From: Chitinophagales bacterium
GTDB taxonomy: Bacteria; Bacteroidota; Bacteroidia; Chitinophagales; JADIYW01
Direction: 5' to 3'
DNA: 14,202 nt
Assembly: GCA_020848315.1 (NCBI GenBank)
Contig: JADLAH010000337.1
Span: forward strand, 1-14,202
The notes beneath the pieces are model-generated. The model was not told where the DNA came from, did no database searches, and saw only the letters and a list, made by a program, of their open reading frames with translations. Numbering within the stretch: position 1 is the first letter of the stretch; each line of letters starts with the position of its first letter. Shown here one piece after another: positions 1-6,365 of this stretch. A program made the position numbers and the translations under genes.

Positions 1-422
1 GGATGCCACGGATGATTGCAGCCCGGTGTGTTGGCAGGCGGATAATTGTTGTTGGGCGTATTCGGATAAAAACCGCCAGCTACCTGATCCAGATACCAGT
101 TCACAGGTGTCGTAGGTAATTTGGTAATAATCTGCAGACCGAAATATCTGTCTAATTCGGCGACGGTGCGGTAGCCGTTCTGTATGTTAATCATTTTGTT
201 GTAGATGACTCTTCCGTTGAATCCGTTTTCCGTAACACGCAACAGGTGGTTGCCCGGTGTGATGTCATAAAAACGGAAGATGTTTTTGGGAGAGGTAATC
301 ACCTGGTTATTCAGGCTGACCGTATATTTTCCGAACGTATTTATTTTCAGGAAAAATGCGGCATCAGCCCATAGCGACTGAACGATGAATATCGTAATAG
401 CAAGCGTGTAAAGTTTTTTCAT
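1..422 (-). CDS. Secreted protein, DUF4476-like N-terminal part (partial, runs off left edge)
   Basis: The first 140 codons are present; the 3' end lies outside the window. The ATG at 422 opens a classic signal peptide (Lys-Lys, then a hydrophobic stretch to about residue 18, with probable cleavage near W-A-D-A). Next comes a short beta-rich segment of about 70 residues with the pattern LNNQ...FYDITPGNHLLRV. This is typical of the PEGA-like N-terminal domain found in Bacteroidota proteins that end in DUF4476. A Pro/Asn-rich linker (about residues 122-135) follows and would separate it from the missing C-terminal domain. The product is probably exported to the periplasm or cell surface; its function is unknown. 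It lies 69 bp downstream of dnaE on the same strand, with no clear terminator between, so co-transcription is possible. The DUF4476 assignment is inferred from the N-terminal pattern only. Confidence 0.7.
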   Translation of the reverse strand, partial: MKKLYTLAITIFIVQSLWADAAFFLKINTFGKYTVSLNNQVITSPKNIFRFYDITPGNHLLRVTENGFNGRVIYNKMINIQNGYRTVAELDRYFGLQIITKLPTTPVNWYLDQVAGGFYPNTPNNNYPPANTPGCNHPWH

Positions 423-491
423 AAGAAATATTTTATGAAAAAGCGATTACAATAGCCGTGCCAAATTACTGTAACTAATGTTTAATAGTTT

Positions 492-3400
492 TTAGGCCAT
501 CACTTTTATGCGGATATTCGGCAGCATCTCCAGCTGTGAAATCAGATCTTTGGTGATGGTTACACCCGTTTTATTGGAGTGGAACCTCAGTGGCGGCTGA
601 TTATCTTCAAACAGATATAGGGTCATCGGCTTCTTGCCGCTGTGTTTGGAAACAATCTTGTAGATTCGATCCACCAAATCTTCCGTCAGATTTTTATAAT
701 GCAGCATGATGCGCAATTCTTTCGAATTTTTTTCCATGACATCCTGCATGAATTCAATCTGTGAGATGTTGAGTTCATATTTTTCAGGATCCCGGAAACT
801 TTTTTTGTAGTTCCCTTTCAGCAAAAGCCGGTTGCCGGGTTCCAGGAAAGCCAGGAATTTATTGTAGTTGTCTTTGAAAAACATCACCTCCAGAGAACTT
901 TCCAGATCTTCAAAAGAAACTATAGCCCATGGCCTGCCATTTTTATCGGTGCGTTTGTTGACATTGCCTACCATACAGGCAACGGATACTTCTCCGTCCC
1001 TGCGGTTTTCAATGTCCGCAAAGTTGGTATTGGTATAATGTTTTATCTCAAAATCATATTCATCGAGTGGATGACCTGAAATATAAATACCCGTTACTTC
1101 CTTTTCTTTCTGCAATTTCTCAAATGGTTGCCAAGGGGTGGTATGTGGCATGTCCGGCTCAGGAATCTGCGCGTCTGCCGTATCGCCGAATAAGGAAAAC
1201 GCGGTAGAGGCGCTCTGGTCTTTCACGTTGTTGCCAAATCGGATGGCGAGTTCTATCAGCGTGCTGCCATCTTTGAAGGTGTGGAAATATTGTGCACGGT
1301 GTGCATCCGGAAATCCGTCAAATGCGCCGGCCTGTGCCAGTGCCTCAATGTTCTTTTTATTCGCCGCACGGAGGTTAATTCTTTTGGTTAAATCAAAGAT
1401 ATTTTTGAAAGGTCCGTTGGCGGCACGCTCTTCCAGAATGGAATTGACCGCAGCCTCGCCACAGCCTTTGATAGCGGATAACGCAAATCGGATTTCTCCG
1501 GCTTTATTCACCGAAAATTTACTGTCACTTTCGTTGATGTCCGGTCCGAGTGTCGGCACATTCATGCGGCGGCATTCGCTGAGGAAGAAATTGATTTGTT
1601 TGATGTCGCTCATGTTGTGCGATAGCACCGACGCCATGTATTCCGCCGGATAATGCGCTTTCAGATAGGCGGTCTGGAAGGCGACAAAGGCGTAACAGGT
1701 GGAGTGCGATTTGTTGAACGCGTAGGAAGCGAATTTTTCCCAGTCCACCCAAATTTTTTCGCAGGTTTCTGCCTTCAGGTTGTTGGCAGCGCAACCTTCC
1801 ATAAACAGCGGTTTTAAGGAGTCGAGTTTGGCGCGGTCTTTCTTACCCATTGCCTTTCTCAATTCATCCGCTTTCCCCTTCGTGAAGTTGGCCAGCTTTT
1901 GTGACAACAACATCACCTGTTCTTGATAGACCGTAATGCCGTAGGTGTCTTTCAGGTATTCTTCCATCTCCGGCAAGTCGTAGGTGATAGGCTCACGTCC
2001 GTGTTTACGGGCAACGAAGTTGGGAATATAATCCATCGGTCCGGGACGATACAATGCGTTCATCGCAATGAGGTCGTCAAACTTATCCGGCTTGAGGTCG
2101 CGGAGATATTTCTGCATGCCCGGACTTTCAAACTGGAATGTTCCGATGGTGTCGCCGCGCTGATAGAGTTCAAATGTCTTGACATCATCCAGCGGTACGT
2201 CGTTGATATTAATCTTAATCCCGTGGTTCTTTTCTATCAGTCTCAGTGCGTCGCGGATAATGGTCAGTGTTTTCAGTCCCAGAAAGTCCATCTTCAGCAT
2301 TCCGGCACTTTCGATAATGCTGCCGTCAAACTGTGTTACCAATAGTTCGGCATCTTTCGCGGTGCAGACCGGTACATAGTTAACGATATCTTCCGGCGCA
2401 ATAATTACCGCCGAGGCGTGAATACCGCGGTTGCGGATAGAGCCTTCCAGGTTCTCCGCCAGTTTCAGCGTGCGTTGCAGCGGATTGTTGTTGTCTTGCC
2501 GCAGGCTGCGCAGTTCTTCCACTTCCTTGTAGGCATCCGCCAATGTCACTTTCGGGCGCTCCGGTACCAGCTTCGACATTCTGTCGGTGTCTGATAATGG
2601 CACTTTCAAAACGCGGCCTACATCCTTTATCGAACTCTTGGCAGCCATGGTGCCGTATGTGATAATCTGGGCTACCTGATTCTTTCCGTATTTATCCACG
2701 ACATAATCAATCACGCGCTGACGACCTTCGTCGTCAAAGTCGATATCAATATCGGGCATCGATATACGATCCGGATTGAGGAAACGCTCAAAGAGCAGGT
2801 TGTATTTTATCGGGTCTACATTGGTGATGCCAATCGCGTAAGCTACCGCGGAACCGGCGGCAGAACCACGTCCGGGGCCAATGGAAACGCCGAGATTGCG
2901 TCCTTCGTTGATAAAGTCCTGTACAATGAGGAAGTAACCCGGGAATCCCATATGTTGTATGGTTTTGAGCTCAAAGTCGAGTCGCTCAATAACGTCCAGT
3001 GGCAGTATCTCACCCCATCTTTTTCGGGCGCCTTCAAAGGTCAGAAAATGAAGGTATTCATCCTGATTGCTGAAGCCCGGAGGCAATTGGAAAGCCGGTA
3101 GCAGGATATCGCGACTCAGGTTCAGCGCCTGTACTTTCTCTGCAATTTCAAGCGTGTTCTCGATGGCAAAAGGTACATCCTTGAACAAGTCCTTCATTTC
3201 ATATTGTGTCTTGAAAAAAAACTTGTCATTGGGAAAGCGGAAACGATCCGGATCTACGAAGTCGCGGCCGGTCTGCAAGCACAACAGAATGTCGTGTGCC
3301 TCGCTGTCTTTTTGGTCCACATAGTGCGAATCGTTGGTGGCGATGACTTTTACTTTGTGCTTTTGCGCGAATTTCAGCAACTCCTGATTGATGCGCTCCT

Positions 3401-3971
3401 GACTCCATCCGGTGCCATCGAGATCATCGATATTGTGTCGCTGTAGTTCTATGTAATAATCTTCTCCGAAGATTTTCAACCATTCCAGAAATACTTTTTC
3501 CGCTGCTTCCACGCCTTTTGTAATCATGGTTTGCGGAACTTCGGCTCCCACACAGCAGGTGGTGGCGATAATGCCTTCGCTGTGCTGCTCAATCAGTGCT
3601 CTGTCCACCCGTGGGAAATCCATGTATAGACCGTCAATGAATCCGAGTGAAACTAGTTTCATTAGATTTTTATAGCCGGTTTCATTTTTCGCCAGCAGAA
3701 GTTGATGGTAACGCTTGTCCTTGAACTCGCGGGTGAATTTTTTGTTGAAACGGTCTTCCACCACATACACCTCACAGCCCAGAATGGGCTTGATTCCGTG
3801 TTTTTTGCAGGCGGAAAAGAATTTGAATGCCCCGAACATATTGCCATGGTCAGTGATGGCCACCGCAGGCATATTGTCCGCTTTTGCTTTCTTTACCATA
3901 GCCTCGATGTCCGCGGCACCGTCTAGCAGAGAATATTGGGTATGGCAGTGTAATGGAGCAAAATCGCACAT
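492..3971 (-). CDS. dnaE: DNA polymerase III subunit alpha (replicative polymerase, DnaE type)
   Basis: Catalytic subunit of the chromosomal replicase, 1159 aa, a normal full length. Domains in order: N-terminal PHP domain (about 1-280); palm with GPGRGS at 365-370 and the PDIDIDF motif at 406-412, where D407 and D409 are two metal-binding aspartates and D562 in MDFLG is the third; thumb/fingers to about 780; helix-hairpin-helix region near 827-850; OB-fold about 994-1074; C-terminal tail. The PHP ligands appear complete: H8, H10, D17, H42, E67, H89, C139 or C140, D214, H216. A complete set is associated with proofreading nuclease activity in some DnaE proteins, whereas E. coli DnaE has lost it. 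A clamp-binding-like AFSLF at 924-928 lacks the usual leading Gln. The ATG at 3971 puts the conserved HCH motif at residues 8-10. The gene is transcribed away from the structured intergenic region at 3972-4542. Confidence 0.97.
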   Translation of the reverse strand: MCDFAPLHCHTQYSLLDGAADIEAMVKKAKADNMPAVAITDHGNMFGAFKFFSACKKHGIKPILGCEVYVVEDRFNKKFTREFKDKRYHQLLLAKNETGYKNLMKLVSLGFIDGLYMDFPRVDRALIEQHSEGIIATTCCVGAEVPQTMITKGVEAAEKVFLEWLKIFGEDYYIELQRHNIDDLDGTGWSQERINQELLKFAQKHKVKVIATNDSHYVDQKDSEAHDILLCLQTGRDFVDPDRFRFPNDKFFFKTQYEMKDLFKDVPFAIENTLEIAEKVQALNLSRDILLPAFQLPPGFSNQDEYLHFLTFEGARKRWGEILPLDVIERLDFELKTIQHMGFPGYFLIVQDFINEGRNLGVSIGPGRGSAAGSAVAYAIGITNVDPIKYNLLFERFLNPDRISMPDIDIDFDDEGRQRVIDYVVDKYGKNQVAQIITYGTMAAKSSIKDVGRVLKVPLSDTDRMSKLVPERPKVTLADAYKEVEELRSLRQDNNNPLQRTLKLAENLEGSIRNRGIHASAVIIAPEDIVNYVPVCTAKDAELLVTQFDGSIIESAGMLKMDFLGLKTLTIIRDALRLIEKNHGIKININDVPLDDVKTFELYQRGDTIGTFQFESPGMQKYLRDLKPDKFDDLIAMNALYRPGPMDYIPNFVARKHGREPITYDLPEMEEYLKDTYGITVYQEQVMLLSQKLANFTKGKADELRKAMGKKDRAKLDSLKPLFMEGCAANNLKAETCEKIWVDWEKFASYAFNKSHSTCYAFVAFQTAYLKAHYPAEYMASVLSHNMSDIKQINFFLSECRRMNVPTLGPDINESDSKFSVNKAGEIRFALSAIKGCGEAAVNSILEERAANGPFKNIFDLTKRINLRAANKKNIEALAQAGAFDGFPDAHRAQYFHTFKDGSTLIELAIRFGNNVKDQSASTAFSLFGDTADAQIPEPDMPHTTPWQPFEKLQKEKEVTGIYISGHPLDEYDFEIKHYTNTNFADIENRRDGEVSVACMVGNVNKRTDKNGRPWAIVSFEDLESSLEVMFFKDNYNKFLAFLEPGNRLLLKGNYKKSFRDPEKYELNISQIEFMQDVMEKNSKELRIMLHYKNLTEDLVDRIYKIVSKHSGKKPMTLYLFEDNQPPLRFHSNKTGVTITKDLISQLEMLPNIRIKVMA

Positions 3972-4011
3972 AGGAACAGGATTTAAAGCATTAAAATTGG
4001 CGGATACTACC

Positions 4012-4019
4012 CAAAATTA
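4012..4019 (-). promoter_or_regulatory. Candidate dnaE promoter (-7 element)
   Basis: TAATTTTG on the minus strand fully matches the Bacteroidota -7 consensus TAnnTTTG and ends 40 bases before the dnaE ATG, implying a leader of roughly 35 nt. No TTG sits 19-23 bases upstream, so the -33 part is weak. It lies downstream of both minus-strand terminators (4094-4117 and 4257-4285), so dnaE needs a promoter here if those terminators work. Confidence 0.4.
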
Positions 4020-4093
4020 CAATAGAAAAGACAGGGATGATATTTTTCCGGTCATTTTATTTTTCAACAGTGTATCATATTGATAATCAATTT

Positions 4094-4117
4094 AAAAACC
4101 GCACCTGAAAGGTGCGG
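4094..4117 (-). terminator. Rho-independent terminator of minus-strand module 2
   Basis: Perfect 8-bp GC-rich hairpin, CCGCACCT/AGGTGCGG (4110-4117 with 4099-4106), with a 3-nt loop and five U residues on the minus strand (4094-4098). The plus strand has no U-run after the hairpin, so it acts leftward only. No coding gene lies upstream of it on the minus strand before the divergent start at 4543, so it must end a non-coding transcript. Confidence 0.85.
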
Positions 4118-4161
4118 CGAACTAAATTGCCTTGAACTCAGTTTACTGCTAGTACGAAAGC
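4094..4161 (-). ncRNA. Candidate small RNA of module 2 (about 68 nt)
   Basis: Inferred transcript running from the promoter-like TAGCTTAG (4167-4174) to the terminator U-run at 4094. The start is taken about 6 nt after the -7-like element. It contains no credible reading frame and the only strong structure is the terminator hairpin. It resembles no RNA family I know. It could instead be an attenuated leader, but the next gene leftward, dnaE, seems to have its own promoter. Confidence 0.4.
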
Positions 4162-4166
4162 TTTTA

Positions 4167-4174
4167 CTAAGCTA
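4167..4174 (-). promoter_or_regulatory. Promoter-like element of module 2, in register with module 1
   Basis: TAGCTTAG differs from TAnnTTTG at one position. It begins 31 bases downstream of the inner operator repeat (4205), exactly the distance seen in module 1 (4406 to 4375). No good -33/-35 hexamer is present at the expected place, which would suit a promoter that depends on an activator. Support comes from the conserved spacing rather than from the motif itself. Confidence 0.35.
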
Positions 4175-4204
4175 AGGATAAACTATAATGAGAATGGAAA
4201 CAAC

Positions 4205-4237
4205 TGAGTGAGCGGTCGGAAAATTGAGTAAACGGCA
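4205..4237 (-). promoter_or_regulatory. LytTR-like direct-repeat operator pair, module 2
   Basis: On the minus strand, GCCGTTTACTCA (4225-4236) and GACCGCTCACTCA (4205-4217) are direct repeats with a 20-bp period, two helical turns. Their core resembles the recognition sequence reported for AgrA/AlgR-type LytTR regulators, [TA][AC][CA]GTTN[AG][TG] in direct-repeat pairs about 21 bp apart. The outer copy keeps the GTT core and the inner copy does not. The regulator is not encoded in this window, so the family assignment is an inference. Confidence 0.55.
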
Positions 4238-4256
4238 AGATGGGTGGCTGTTTGAC

Positions 4257-4285
4257 AAAAAAATGCCCGGACATTGCATCCGGGC
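4257..4285 (-). terminator. Rho-independent terminator of minus-strand module 1
   Basis: Minus-strand hairpin GCCCGGA/TCCGGGC (4279-4285 with 4265-4271), 7 bp, 7-nt loop, followed after one A by seven U residues (4257-4263). It is a strong leftward terminator with no coding sequence upstream of it on the minus strand. The module 2 operators begin about 20 bases further on. Confidence 0.88.
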
Positions 4286-4362
4286 TACACGCAACTAAGA
4301 GTTTTCATTTAAGACTAAATGAAACATCACTTCATCATAGTTTTATGGATTTATGAAGTTGA
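4257..4362 (-). ncRNA. Candidate structured small RNA of module 1 (about 106 nt)
   Basis: Predicted transcript from the promoter at 4368-4399 to the U-run at 4257. Three successive hairpins can be read on the minus strand: stem 1 ACTTCAT/ATGAAGT (4353-4359 with 4329-4335), stem 2 TTTCATTTA/TAAATGAAA (4316-4324 with 4303-4311, a perfect 9-bp stem with a 4-nt loop), and the terminator stem. Reading frames inside are at most 10 codons. It matches no RNA family I recognise. Existence of the RNA is inferred from the promoter, structure and terminator in the right order and spacing. Confidence 0.55.
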
Positions 4363-4367
4363 TATAG

Positions 4368-4399
4368 CAATATTACATGTTTTTGTTGATGTATGTCAA
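4368..4399 (-). promoter_or_regulatory. Promoter of module 1 (minus strand)
   Basis: TTGACA (4394-4399) and TAATAT (4370-4375) are separated by 18 bp, a near-perfect sigma-70-type promoter. Read in the Bacteroidota style it is TTG-N21-TAATATTG, one mismatch from TAnnTTTG. The direct-repeat operators end six bases upstream of the TTG, the usual place for an activator touching RNA polymerase. The expected start is near 4362. Confidence 0.6.
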
Positions 4400-4405
4400 T
4401 AAAAA

Positions 4406-4438
4406 TGAGTAAACGGTCACTTTAATGAGTAAGTGGGA
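4406..4438 (-). promoter_or_regulatory. LytTR-like direct-repeat operator pair, module 1
   Basis: Minus-strand repeats TCCCACTTACTCA (4426-4438) and GACCGTTTACTCA (4406-4418), again with a 20-bp period. The inner copy contains ACCGTTTAC, matching eight of nine positions of the LytTR-type core; the outer copy is degenerate. Position immediately upstream of a promoter suggests activation. The two operator pairs are 201 bp apart. Confidence 0.6.
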
Positions 4439-4460
4439 AATGTGCGTCTCGCGACACTGA

Positions 4461-4491
4461 TTGCATCATACCCCATAAAAAGGTATTATTG
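4461..4491 (+). promoter_or_regulatory. Candidate upstream promoter of the GbsR-type gene
   Basis: TTG (4461-4463), 20 bases, then TATTATTG (4484-4491), one mismatch from TAnnTTTG. It would give a leader of about 45 nt that includes the dyad at 4496-4526. It competes with the second candidate at 4507-4539; sequence alone does not decide between them. Confidence 0.35.
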
Positions 4492-4495
4492 AAAC

Positions 4496-4526
4496 TTTCA
4501 GATAGTTTTGAAATTATTGTCTGAAA
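4496..4526. promoter_or_regulatory. Inverted repeat TTTCAGA-N17-TCTGAAA before the GbsR-type gene
   Basis: Two 7-bp arms (4496-4502 and 4520-4526) form a perfect dyad that extends inward by a G-T and an A-T pair. It overlaps the -33 region and spacer of the promoter candidate at 4507-4539. MarR/GbsR-family dimers bind such dyads and often repress their own gene, so autoregulation is a reasonable guess. It could also form an RNA hairpin if transcription starts upstream. Confidence 0.4.
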
Positions 4527-4539
4527 ATCATTATATTTG
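4507..4539 (+). promoter_or_regulatory. Consensus Bacteroidota promoter abutting the GbsR-type start codon
   Basis: TTTG (4507-4510), 21 bases, then TATATTTG (4532-4539), a full match to TAnnTTTG with standard spacing. The ATG follows only three bases later, so a transcript starting 4-7 bases after the element would begin at or beside the start codon. Confidence 0.45.
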
Positions 4540-4542
4540 AGG

Positions 4543-5055
4543 ATGCAAATACAGCAGGCAAAACACCAGTTTGTTCAGGCATGGGGCGCATTTGGTTCCC
4601 ATTGGGGTGTCAATAAAACCATGGCGCAGATTCATGCGCTGATGATGATTTCTGAAGAATCCCTCAGTACAGAGGAAATTATGGAGACATTGGCCATTTC
4701 AAGAGGCAATGTCAATATGAATGTGCGCGAACTGATTGACATGGGATTGGTGTTTAAGGTGTTCAAACAAGGCGAAAGACGGGACTATTTTATCGGTGAA
4801 AAGGATGTCTGGAAGATTGCCAAGCAGGTGGCCAAGCTCAGGAAAGCCAGAGAGTTGGATCCGGTGCTTAACCTGCTGCAGGAAATCAGACAGATGGATT
4901 TACCTCCGAAAAATGAAGAAGTAAAGCGTTTTTTAAAGCTCGTTGATGACTTTTATAAACTGGCAGTCAACATTGACCGATTGGTGGAAGGGATTATTAA
5001 AGCAGAAGAAAGCTGGTTCTGGGATAAAGTACTGAAACTGCTGGCCAAAAAATAA
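4543..5055 (+). CDS. GbsR/MarR-family transcriptional regulator
   Basis: Cytoplasmic DNA-binding protein of 170 aa, normal for the family. The N-terminal W-G-A-F-G-S-H-W-G stretch (14-22) followed by M-A-Q-I-H-A-L (27-33) is characteristic of the Bacteroidota GbsR-like group. The winged helix runs from about 27 to 88, with the helix-turn-helix at about 41-70 and the wing at 73-85 (KQGERRDYF). The C-terminal half is helical and probably forms the dimer. The ATG at 4543 is preferred over a TTG two codons upstream because the conserved region starts soon after it. No Shine-Dalgarno sequence is present at a usable distance. Four bases separate it from the DCC-type gene, so the two probably form an operon and the regulator may control it; its ligand is unknown. 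Confidence 0.88.
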   Translation: MQIQQAKHQFVQAWGAFGSHWGVNKTMAQIHALMMISEESLSTEEIMETLAISRGNVNMNVRELIDMGLVFKVFKQGERRDYFIGEKDVWKIAKQVAKLRKARELDPVLNLLQEIRQMDLPPKNEEVKRFLKLVDDFYKLAVNIDRLVEGIIKAEESWFWDKVLKLLAKK

Positions 5056-5059
5056 AAAC

Positions 5060-5833
5060 ATGGAAGGTGTAGAAGACAAAGCATTGATTTATGACAGTAA
5101 TTGTCCGATGTGCTGTTGGTACACCGATAAATTTGTACAGACCGGCACGCTGGAGAAAGATGGCAGAGTCAGCTTCGACGAACTGACTACAACACAGGCA
5201 GCCTGTATCGACTGGCAGCGCGGCAGACATGAAATTCCGCTGTTGGATAAAAAGTCGGGAAAGGTGATGTACGGACTGGATGGCCTGACTTACATCCTGT
5301 CGGCGAGGTGGCCGTTTTTTGCGCCCGTGTTGCAACATCCGTTCGGAAAGAAGTTAGTCAAACCGCTGTATCAGTTTATATCTTACAACAGAAGAATAAT
5401 AGTGCCGCATGGTGTTGCCGCGATGCCCAAGTACGATTGTGCACCTGATTTCAGTCTGGGCTGGCGACTGGCACTGATACTCATCTGCGGAGGTATTTTT
5501 GTCGGATTATCTTATGCGATTACAGTTGTTCAGAATCCGATGGCTGCAATGTTTATCTTTTTACCCACGGTTCTCTATCTGTTGACTATCGTTTTGGGAT
5601 CGCGAAAGAATGGCAGAGAAGCTATGTGGAATGCCACAGGCGATTTTTTTGTCACACAACTGAGTACTTTCCTGTTATTTCTGCCATTTTTTTTGTTGAT
5701 GAAATGGCTGTTGAATGATAATGTTTACGGATTGCTGGGCGCATGGATGCTGATGCAGGTGCGGTTGCTGTTTTCATTTGTCCGAAGAATGAAAAATAAA
5801 GGCTACATGGCGGACAGTCAGGCGGTGGTATAA
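5060..5833 (+). CDS. DCC-motif (DUF393-like) thiol oxidoreductase with four-helix membrane tail
   Basis: 257 aa. The N-terminal domain opens with Y-D-S-N-C-P-M-C, the D12-x-x-C15-x-x-C18 signature of the DCC family, a thioredoxin-fold group predicted to do thiol-disulfide chemistry; C19 is an extra cysteine. The soluble part runs to about residue 130. Four hydrophobic segments follow (about 134-157, 160-180, 196-217, 222-241) and the tail is basic and cytoplasmic-looking. There is no signal peptide, so the DCC domain probably faces the cytoplasm. The usual DCC protein is a single soluble domain of about 130 residues, so this is a membrane-anchored version. It is transcribed with the GbsR-type regulator. 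The 34 bp before the convergent YkgJ-type gene contain no convincing terminator hairpin. Confidence 0.75.
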   Translation: MEGVEDKALIYDSNCPMCCWYTDKFVQTGTLEKDGRVSFDELTTTQAACIDWQRGRHEIPLLDKKSGKVMYGLDGLTYILSARWPFFAPVLQHPFGKKLVKPLYQFISYNRRIIVPHGVAAMPKYDCAPDFSLGWRLALILICGGIFVGLSYAITVVQNPMAAMFIFLPTVLYLLTIVLGSRKNGREAMWNATGDFFVTQLSTFLLFLPFFLLMKWLLNDNVYGLLGAWMLMQVRLLFSFVRRMKNKGYMADSQAVV

Positions 5834-5867
5834 TCTGCACTTTTTCTGAGAAACAGGGAAGGCAATT

Positions 5868-6365
5868 CTATAAAAGCGTTTCTTCCAGGCGATCTAATAT
5901 TCTGGCGACGGCGGGACAAATACCGGCATTGGTCACCGTTAAGTCCAGGATTTTAGTCATTTTTTTCTGATGGGTATGCGGATATTCCCGGCAGGCGTTG
6001 GGGCGCACTTCATAAATGCTGCAATAATTGTCATCATTCAGGAATGAACAAGGGGTATGCTTGAAAACAAAATCACCGTCTTCATCCTTGCGCACATATT
6101 CATCCATGAATTTTGCCGCACTCATGCGAAGGTGTTTGCTGATAGTGCTGATGTCTTCGTACAGTAATAAGGCCGGTGTGGTCCGGCAGCAGTTGCCGCA
6201 ATCCAAACAATCAATTTCCTCAAATACCGTCTCATGCTCCGTGTGAAATAATTCATCTACATCAAAAGGTTTCATCTTTTTCAGTTGTTGCACCAGTCTC
6301 AGGTGTTCTTTTCTTTTCTGAACGGCTTGTGTATGCAGCTGTCGGATTTCTTCCTGTAAATCCAT
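5868..6365 (-). CDS. YkgJ-family cysteine-cluster protein
   Basis: 165 aa, last gene of the five-gene minus-strand operon. A basic, helical N-terminus (1-35) precedes the signature C-L-D-C-G-N-C-C (C53, C56, C59, C60). Further cysteines are C106 (TPCSF), C115 (YCSIYEVRP), C125 (NACREYP) and C150. This is the eight-cysteine layout of the YkgJ/UPF0153 family, thought to bind zinc or an iron-sulfur centre; the true role is unknown. The start ATG shares one base with the stop of the SUI1-like gene (TAATG), which suggests translational coupling. Confidence 0.87.
   Translation of the reverse strand: MDLQEEIRQLHTQAVQKRKEHLRLVQQLKKMKPFDVDELFHTEHETVFEEIDCLDCGNCCRTTPALLLYEDISTISKHLRMSAAKFMDEYVRKDEDGDFVFKHTPCSFLNDDNYCSIYEVRPNACREYPHTHQKKMTKILDLTVTNAGICPAVARILDRLEETLL

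Larger units (their letters stand above)
3972..4542. other. 571-bp intergenic region between dnaE and the GbsR-type gene
   Basis: No credible protein-coding gene is visible; the longest ATG reading frames are under 30 codons and look like no known family. From right to left it holds the promoter candidates and a dyad for the plus-strand regulator gene, then two successive minus-strand modules (about 4257-4438 and 4094-4237), each with direct-repeat operators, a promoter-like element and an intrinsic terminator, and finally the likely dnaE promoter. The parts are listed separately. Confidence 0.75.

Noticed and set aside
1138..1653. Open frame of 171 codons on the plus strand opposite dnaE
   Set aside because: It is antisense to the conserved dnaE frame, has low-complexity Ser/Ala-rich translation and no recognisable motif.
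4138..4146. Additional LytTR-like core TCAGTTTAC on the plus strand
   Set aside because: It is a single unpaired copy in the opposite orientation inside the module 2 RNA; a nine-base partial match is expected by chance.
4295..4327. 10-codon minus-strand frame inside the module 1 RNA, as a leader peptide
   Set aside because: It is very short, lies across the 9-bp hairpin and has no run of regulatory codons.
4319..4402. 27-codon plus-strand reading frame in the intergenic region
   Set aside because: It runs opposite the module 1 RNA, has no promoter or ribosome site and resembles no known small protein.
5834..5867. Possible bidirectional terminator between the convergent DCC-type and YkgJ-type genes
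   Set aside because: Only 3-5 bp imperfect pairings can be formed, and no stem is followed by a U-run.
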